Below the pieces are notes generated by a model. It saw only the letters and a program-made list of their open reading frames with translations. It was not told where the DNA came from and searched no databases. Source: an uncultured Bacilli bacterium (lineage in GTDB: Bacteria > Bacillota_I > Bacilli_A > RF39 > UBA660). From it: a stretch of DNA of 10,432 nt. Of the stretch, positions 6,465 through 10,432 are shown piece after piece. A program made the position numbers and the translations under genes. The stretch lies in NCBI GenBank assembly GCA_947598455.1, contig CANQFI010000055.1, forward strand, positions 1 through 10,432, written 5' to 3'. How positions within the stretch are numbered: the first letter of the stretch is position 1; every line of letters starts with the position of its first letter.

Positions 6465-6477
6465 ATGTATTTTACAT
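6465..6477. promoter_or_regulatory. 13-bp palindrome over the HTH gene's transcription start
   Basis: ATGTA-TTT-TACAT is a perfect 5-3-5 palindrome. The -10 box ends at 6482, so transcription should start at about 6475, inside this element. That position would let a bound repressor block initiation. Confidence 0.5.
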
Positions 6478-6481
6478 ATTC

Positions 6482-6510
6482 ATTATATTGCTATACATTG
6501 ACTATGTCAA
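6482..6510 (-). promoter_or_regulatory. consensus sigma-A promoter of the HTH gene
   Basis: On the minus strand TTGACA (6510-6505) and TATAAT (6487-6482) are both perfect and separated by exactly 17 bases. This is the strongest promoter in the window. A regulator gene with so strong a promoter usually depends on repression. Confidence 0.88.
6498..6510. promoter_or_regulatory. 13-bp palindrome over the -35 box
   Basis: TTGAC-TAT-GTCAA is a perfect 5-3-5 palindrome that contains the -35 hexamer. It has the same architecture as the palindrome at the transcription start, 33 bases away centre to centre (about three helical turns), so cooperative binding from one DNA face is possible. Confidence 0.5.
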
Positions 6511-6522
6511 GGAAATAGCAAG

Positions 6523-6549
6523 AAAAAACTAGTTATTTTTTAACTAGTT
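6523..6549 (-). terminator. terminator of the AAA+ operon
   Basis: AACTAGTTA and TAACTAGTT form a 9-bp stem (6541-6549 with 6527-6535) around five unpaired bases. On the minus strand it runs into T6. The stop codon of the ATPase gene overlaps the stem. Confidence 0.8.
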
Positions 6550-8044
6550 ATTGTTTTTTTGAGGCATTAATTGCTCTTTCTTGCCCCCATTTTCTAATAT
6601 AATTTATTTTTTCGGGATTTGATTTAGATAAGGAAACTACTCTTGATAATTCATTAATTATTAAGTCTTCTGATAAAGTTAATTCTTTATTAGCAATTAA
6701 TTTATAAGCAATCGATCTAATAGTTGCTTCAATATCAGCACTTGCAAAACCTTCGGTTATAGATACTAATTGGTTTAGAAGGTTTTCTCCTAGTTCAACT
6801 TTTAAATATTTTCTGGCATAAAGTTTTAGAAGTTCTAAACGTTCTTTATGATTTGGTAGATCAACAAAGAATATTTCGTCAAAACGACCTTTTCTTACTA
6901 ATTCTGGTGGTAGTGAATCAATACTATTGGCTGAAGCGATAACAAAAACAGGTTTTTTGCATTCTTGTAACCAGAAAAGGAATTGACCAATCATTTTGGA
7001 AGTTACACTTGAGTGCGAATCGTTTAGTCCTTTTTCAATTTCATCAATCCATAAGACACATGGTGAAACATATTCAGCAGTGTCTAGAGCTTGTTTTAGT
7101 TGACGTTCTGATTGACCAACATATTCGCCTTGAATTGTTGCTAAATCAAGACGATATAAAGGAATATTAAAGATATTGGCAGTAGCTTTAGAACATAAAC
7201 TTTTACCACAACCTGGTACTCCTGTAAGCAATATTCCTCTTGGAGATGCTACTCCCCTCTTCTTTAATTCTTCTTTTTTAGTAGGATCCATTAAAATTTT
7301 CTTTTCATATAACCATTCTTTTAAATTGTCTAGACCGGCGATTTCAAAATCATCTTCTATAGGAATTGATTCTAAACCAATAATATCATTAAATAATGTT
7401 TGTTTAGAAAATTTTAATTCTTTTAAATCTTCTTTGGCAATTGTTCCATTTACTATTAAAGAAGAAATAATATTTTTTATTTCCATTTCACTTAAACCTT
7501 GAAGATAAGTAGCAGCATTTTTATAATCGATTTCATCCCATGAAACAGTTATTTGATTACTATATGGTTTGATGGTCTTTTTAATTACTTCTAAGACTTC
7601 TTCTTCATTTGGAAAACTTAGATTAAGACTTACTCCTAATCTTTCGATATTTGGCCATACTGGATCATTAGTAATAATAATTATGACACCAGACATTTTT
7701 TCAGCTTTTTCAACAATATTTAATAAATATCTTGAAATAATGGTTGATTCATTAATATCTGATATATCACTTAAGATAAAATTAAAATTTTCTTTATATT
7801 TTAATTCATTAGCTAAAGTATCTAAAGCACTCATAATGGTTTTATCTTCGCTAATAACGGTATTAGTTTCTAGATCAGTAATACCTGTAGACATTTCATA
7901 TAAATTAAATTTATTATTTGTTTCTTTAGCAACTTCACTAATTAATCTTAAAGAACGATTCTTTTCAATTGTTTTTAAGATAATTACGGGGATTCTAGCT
8001 TTTAAATATCTAGTTAAATAGTCCTTTATTTCATTATAATTCAT
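6548..8044 (-). CDS. Ycf46-like AAA+ ATPase
   Basis: A 498-residue protein with two parts. Residues 1-215 resemble the degenerate N-terminal P-loop-like domain of Ycf46 proteins ([15 protein letters not shown] near 16-30, where Ycf46 has a P-type strand and T-EE-R) and lack a Walker A. Residues 235-480 form an intact AAA+ module: Walker A GVPGCGKS (275-282), pore-loop-like YVGQSE (308-313), Walker [10 protein letters not shown] (330-338), sensor 1 N373, arginine-finger region VRKGRFDE (383-390) and sensor 2 GFASADIE (432-439). The DNLKEWL and [11 protein letters not shown] phrases are typical of Ycf46. It should be an active hexameric remodelling ATPase, substrate unknown. Its start overlaps the end of the 148-residue gene by 11 bases, with GGAGAG before the ATG. 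It is the last gene of the operon. Confidence 0.88.
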   Translation of the reverse strand: MNYNEIKDYLTRYLKARIPVIILKTIEKNRSLRLISEVAKETNNKFNLYEMSTGITDLETNTVISEDKTIMSALDTLANELKYKENFNFILSDISDINESTIISRYLLNIVEKAEKMSGVIIIITNDPVWPNIERLGVSLNLSFPNEEEVLEVIKKTIKPYSNQITVSWDEIDYKNAATYLQGLSEMEIKNIISSLIVNGTIAKEDLKELKFSKQTLFNDIIGLESIPIEDDFEIAGLDNLKEWLYEKKILMDPTKKEELKKRGVASPRGILLTGVPGCGKSLCSKATANIFNIPLYRLDLATIQGEYVGQSERQLKQALDTAEYVSPCVLWIDEIEKGLNDSHSSVTSKMIGQFLFWLQECKKPVFVIASANSIDSLPPELVRKGRFDEIFFVDLPNHKERLELLKLYARKYLKVELGENLLNQLVSITEGFASADIEATIRSIAYKLIANKELTLSEDLIINELSRVVSLSKSNPEKINYIRKWGQERAINASKKQ

Positions 8045-8480
8045 TGTTATCTCTCCATTTTATTTTATTATTATTAATTGTTAAAGTCATATTGCCTTTA
8101 GGATCAACATTATTAGCTTTTTTAAGTAAAATATCATATGTATGATTAGTTTCATCTTTAATTAATTTAATTAATTCAATTTTTTTATCAGTAGTTAAAA
8201 TATTTAAGTTAATCATTTCTAATAAATAATTTATTTCTTTTTTAAAATTAACTAATATTAAGTCTAGATAATTAACATCATCAAAGATACTATATAAATC
8301 TACTTTAATTTTTTTTATCGATTCACTAAATTTATACTTGATTAGTTCAATATATTTAGGAATAAGCATTTCTTGAATATTAGTATTTATAGGGGTATTT
8401 TTTAATTCATTTAATGTTTCGATATTATAAGTAGAAGTTTTTAATTTATTAAATATATTTAAATACTCTTCATAATTCAT
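8034..8480 (-). CDS. helical 148-residue protein of the AAA+ operon, unknown
   Basis: Not recognised. The protein is rich in Lys, Asn, Ile and Leu and appears all-helical over residues 1-122. A short beta-like tail ([18 protein letters not shown]) follows and carries its only tryptophan. No signal peptide, membrane segment or catalytic motif is visible, so it is probably cytosolic, perhaps an adaptor for the ATPase. GAGG lies 7 bases before the ATG. The start overlaps the stop of the 59-residue gene (ATGA), and the end overlaps the start of the ATPase gene by 11 bases. Such double coupling suggests fixed stoichiometry with its neighbours. Confidence 0.8.
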   Translation of the reverse strand: MNYEEYLNIFNKLKTSTYNIETLNELKNTPINTNIQEMLIPKYIELIKYKFSESIKKIKVDLYSIFDDVNYLDLILVNFKKEINYLLEMINLNILTTDKKIELIKLIKDETNHTYDILLKKANNVDPKGNMTLTINNNKIKWRDNNEL

Positions 8481-8656
8481 TTTTGGCCTCTATTAATTTT
8501 TAATGGTGGTTCGATAGACCATTCTGGTAAAGTAGTTATTACTTCTTTACTGAGATCATTTTTATTTGTTTCCTTATAATTGGGAATTTTTTTAATATCT
8601 TTAATTTTTTTAATACTAGGTATTTCTTCTTTAATTAAGTTTATTTGCTTTTTCAT
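8477..8656 (-). CDS. 59-residue operon peptide, unknown
   Basis: This short gene fills the otherwise unexplained 180 bases between its neighbours. ATG 8656-8654 is preceded by GGAGA with 8 bases' spacing, located in the last codons of the 555-residue gene, only 4 bases after that gene's stop. It ends in TGA overlapping the next ATG (ATGA). The product begins with a Lys/Ile-rich half (KKIKDIKKIP, residues 16-25) and ends with a tryptophan- and proline-containing tail, LPEWSIEPPLKINR (43-56). It is probably unstructured with a linear binding motif. Start site, spacing and overlap on both sides argue that it is real. No family is recognised. Confidence 0.72.
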   Translation of the reverse strand: MKKQINLIKEEIPSIKKIKDIKKIPNYKETNKNDLSKEVITTLPEWSIEPPLKINRGQK

Positions 8657-8660
8657 ATGT

Positions 8661-10328
8661 TTAGTCTCCTATTATAATATTTCTTTCATTATTACTAGTT
8701 ACATAGTTATCAGTATCTAAATTATTGATAAAAACTATAAGTTCTTCAAAACGTAATTCATCTTCTTTTAACATATTAATGTAATCGACTGTTTGAGCTA
8801 ATATTTTTTCTAGACTAGTTAAATAATTTGTTCTTAATTTATTCTTTTCAATAGTTCTTAAATGATTGCGACGATTTAATTTATAAAATAAAATGATATT
8901 ACCAAGAATTATTACAATAATTAAAATTGTACTTAATAAACGATTATTTAAAGTTATGAATATACCAATAATACCAATTATATTTATGATAAGAAGAATT
9001 ACTATTAAATCTTTATCTTCTGAATCAAATTCATTATTTAAGTATAATTCTAAATCTTCTTTTATTTCATTTAAATTTGTACCATCAGTGGTCTTAGTTG
9101 TAAATTTATCTATTTTAATAGTAAATGGTTCAGTATTTATAGTTTCTTTCGTCTTATTTAAGGCTTCAATTAGATAGTTTTTAACAAGAGAAATAGCTAT
9201 TTTAATAGTTTCATTACTTACTTTATAATGCTCTTTGTAGATAACTATATTGGTTAATAAACTAAATAAATCTTGCTTATTATTAATAGCATTTTCTTCT
9301 TTTTTATATAATTCAGTAGCTTTTTTAGTATCGCCATTACAGGCAATAATTAATTGATTTTTTAAATTATCATTTTGATATATTTGTTCTTTTTCTTCAT
9401 ATTCATATATTAAGTCTGATAAGATTTCTTCGATCTTTTTATTGGATTTTTCACTATATATTAAGTTATCTAAGTAATTATGGAGTGGAACATATGTTGA
9501 AGTGATTTTAAGATTTCTTTTTAAAATATTGATATCTGGACTATAATTTTCTAAATGAGGCATAGAAATATTAGTTGCTTCATACTTAGAGATAAAATCT
9601 TGCCATAATGTTATTTGTTTATCTTTGATATGTTTTTCATTTTTTAATCTTTTAAACCATTCTGCTACTTTATTAAAGATTAATTCTTTAGCTTCATCAC
9701 CATAAGCACCAGTTGCTATTAAATCTAATATTACAATAAAGTTTTTATCTAATTCTAAGGGAGACTCACTATCTAGATAATTTTGTAACCAATGAATTGA
9801 TGGATTGATACGATTTAGTTTTAAATTAATTAGAGAGAAAAAGATGGAAGTTTTAGCAGGATCTTTTTTTAAAGCATTTAAAACTTCTTTAGTAGTATTT
9901 TCTTTGTCGTTATTTAACCATGAAATTAAGGCTGCTAAGGCATTAGATAACCAATAGTTAGGATTTTTTAATAATATTTCTTCACGAAGATTTAAAATAT
10001 AGGCTTTATTAATTTGAGATGATTCAAGAGCTTCTAATAAAGATTCAGTAGTTCTTCTAACATCGTCATAATAACCATATTTTTTTTCGATCAAAGCATT
10101 ATTATACATAATAGCTTGACGAGCATTAGAAATAATCGTTGTTTCTCTTATTTCTTTTACTAAACCTTTTACTTCAGAATTTAAATCCTCGACTCTTTCT
10201 TGAACTTTATTGACTTCATTATTAACGGAATTAACATTAGTTATAACACCAGTTAATTCATTGGCTACAGCACCTAAATTCTTTTCTATTGTATCTAAGT
10301 TAGCGGCACTTATTGTTAATGCTTCCAT
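8661..10328 (-). CDS. membrane-anchored coiled-coil/TPR-like protein, unknown
   Basis: First gene of the AAA+ operon, not recognised by name. I choose the ATG at 10328 (555 residues). An upstream in-frame GTG at 10337 gives 558 residues, but that GTG is itself part of the ribosome binding site AGAGGTG (10341-10335), which sits 6 bases before the ATG. In 558-residue numbering: 12-68 is a coiled coil with heptad-like Leu/Val spacing. Residues 75-200 are helical hairpins resembling TPR repeats (for example NYWLSNALAAL near 127 and ALKKDP near 155). Residues 200-440 are further helices. Residues 444-462 and 467-486 are two transmembrane helices, and 490-540 is a charged helical tail. There is no signal peptide, so both ends should face the cytosol. 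It could recruit the ATPase to the membrane. Confidence 0.85.
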   Translation of the reverse strand: MEALTISAANLDTIEKNLGAVANELTGVITNVNSVNNEVNKVQERVEDLNSEVKGLVKEIRETTIISNARQAIMYNNALIEKKYGYYDDVRRTTESLLEALESSQINKAYILNLREEILLKNPNYWLSNALAALISWLNNDKENTTKEVLNALKKDPAKTSIFFSLINLKLNRINPSIHWLQNYLDSESPLELDKNFIVILDLIATGAYGDEAKELIFNKVAEWFKRLKNEKHIKDKQITLWQDFISKYEATNISMPHLENYSPDINILKRNLKITSTYVPLHNYLDNLIYSEKSNKKIEEILSDLIYEYEEKEQIYQNDNLKNQLIIACNGDTKKATELYKKEENAINNKQDLFSLLTNIVIYKEHYKVSNETIKIAISLVKNYLIEALNKTKETINTEPFTIKIDKFTTKTTDGTNLNEIKEDLELYLNNEFDSEDKDLIVILLIINIIGIIGIFITLNNRLLSTILIIVIILGNIILFYKLNRRNHLRTIEKNKLRTNYLTSLEKILAQTVDYINMLKEDELRFEELIVFINNLDTDNYVTSNNERNIIIGD

Positions 10329-10347
10329 AGTATACACCTCTATTGTT

Positions 10348-10366
10348 TATTATACCACGTATAATA
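10348..10366. promoter_or_regulatory. 19-bp perfect palindrome at the operon promoter (operator)
   Basis: TATTATAC-CAC-GTATAATA has perfect 8-bp arms around a 3-base centre. It encloses the -10 box of the AAA+ operon and places a second TATAAT on the plus strand (10360-10365). The position is ideal for a dimeric repressor. Confidence 0.6.
10349..10357 (-). promoter_or_regulatory. extended -10 promoter of the AAA+ operon
   Basis: On the minus strand TGGTATAAT (10357-10349) is an extended -10 element (TGn plus TATAAT). The -35 region offers only weak hexamers, which an extended -10 tolerates. The transcription start near 10342 would give a leader of about 14 bases, made almost wholly of the ribosome binding site. 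Confidence 0.6.
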
Positions 10367-10369
10367 CTG

Positions 10370-10410
10370 ACTAGTAAATTGATGAATTTGCAAATCATTG
10401 ATTTACTAGT
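10370..10410. repeat. 41-bp inverted repeat upstream of the AAA+ operon
   Basis: ACTAGTAAAT (10370-10379) is exactly mirrored by ATTTACTAGT (10401-10410). The next five bases inward pair at three of five positions, and a perfect ATTTGCAAAT palindrome lies at the centre. Directly after it GTATAATA (10409-10416) repeats a half of the 19-bp palindrome. A plus-strand TATAAT (10410-10415) sits 17 bases after TTTGCA (10387-10392), so a divergent promoter for a gene outside the window is possible. Confidence 0.6.
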
Positions 10411-10432
10411 ATAATAATTTTACTCATTTTTA

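Noticed and set aside
6465..6492. Second dif-like site at the HTH promoter (TTTACATA shared with the dif consensus)
   Set aside because: Similarity is limited to one short arm and is explained by the local palindrome.
7176..8021. Two plus-strand open frames antisense to the ATPase gene
   Set aside because: The minus-strand frame carries the full AAA+ motif set, so the opposing frames are shadows.
8893..9177. Plus-strand open frame rich in Ile and Val
   Set aside because: It is the complement of the transmembrane helices of the large membrane protein and has no translation signals.
10417..10427. Minus-strand ATG at 10427 with AGT AAA ATT
   Set aside because: The frame stops after ten codons inside the inverted repeat and has no ribosome binding site in view.

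Overview
The window comes from a very AT-rich bacterial chromosome (by eye roughly a quarter G+C). It has compact overlapping operons, strong AGGAGG-type ribosome binding sites, sigma-A-like TTGACA/TATAAT promoters and intrinsic terminators. Tryptophan is read from TGG, several genes end in TGA, and no long frame contains an internal TGA, so the standard bacterial code applies. The picture fits a low-GC Firmicute or an uncultured Bacilli/Mollicutes relative; the species cannot be named from the sequence.

Left part (1-2260): a minus-strand operon of rarA followed by gpsA, with a 1-base stop/start overlap. A compact region of overlapping divergent promoters separates it from the plus-strand group. 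That group (2267-4836) holds a XerD-type tyrosine recombinase, a membrane-anchored Cys-rich protein of unknown role, and a ZIP-family metal transporter. A 46-residue Ser/Asn-rich basic gene lies on the minus strand between the last two and shares its terminator with the Cys-rich gene.

Middle (4837-5660): an unusually long gene-free stretch. It begins with a 28-bp sequence matching the Firmicutes dif consensus at 23 of 28 positions, as I recall that consensus. Plus-strand genes approach it from the left and minus-strand genes from the right, and G clearly exceeds C on the plus strand through most of the stretch. The best reading is a chromosome-dimer resolution site near the replication terminus, 1.7 kb from a xerD-like gene. 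Next comes a degenerate tandem array of about 64-bp units with hairpin potential. It ends at a strong plus-strand terminator that serves no visible gene, so a noncoding RNA is possible.

Right part (5661-10432): all minus strand. A four-gene, tightly coupled operon is transcribed right to left: a 555-residue coiled-coil/TPR-like protein with two C-terminal membrane helices, a 59-residue peptide gene, a 148-residue helical protein, and a Ycf46-like AAA+ ATPase. Its extended -10 promoter lies inside a 19-bp palindrome, and a second 41-bp inverted repeat lies just upstream. After the operon's terminator sits a separately transcribed HTH regulator with a perfect consensus promoter, flanked and overlapped by two 13-bp palindromes. 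I recognise no described system in this operon. A membrane-anchored AAA+ remodelling complex with a nearby regulator is the most interesting hypothesis.
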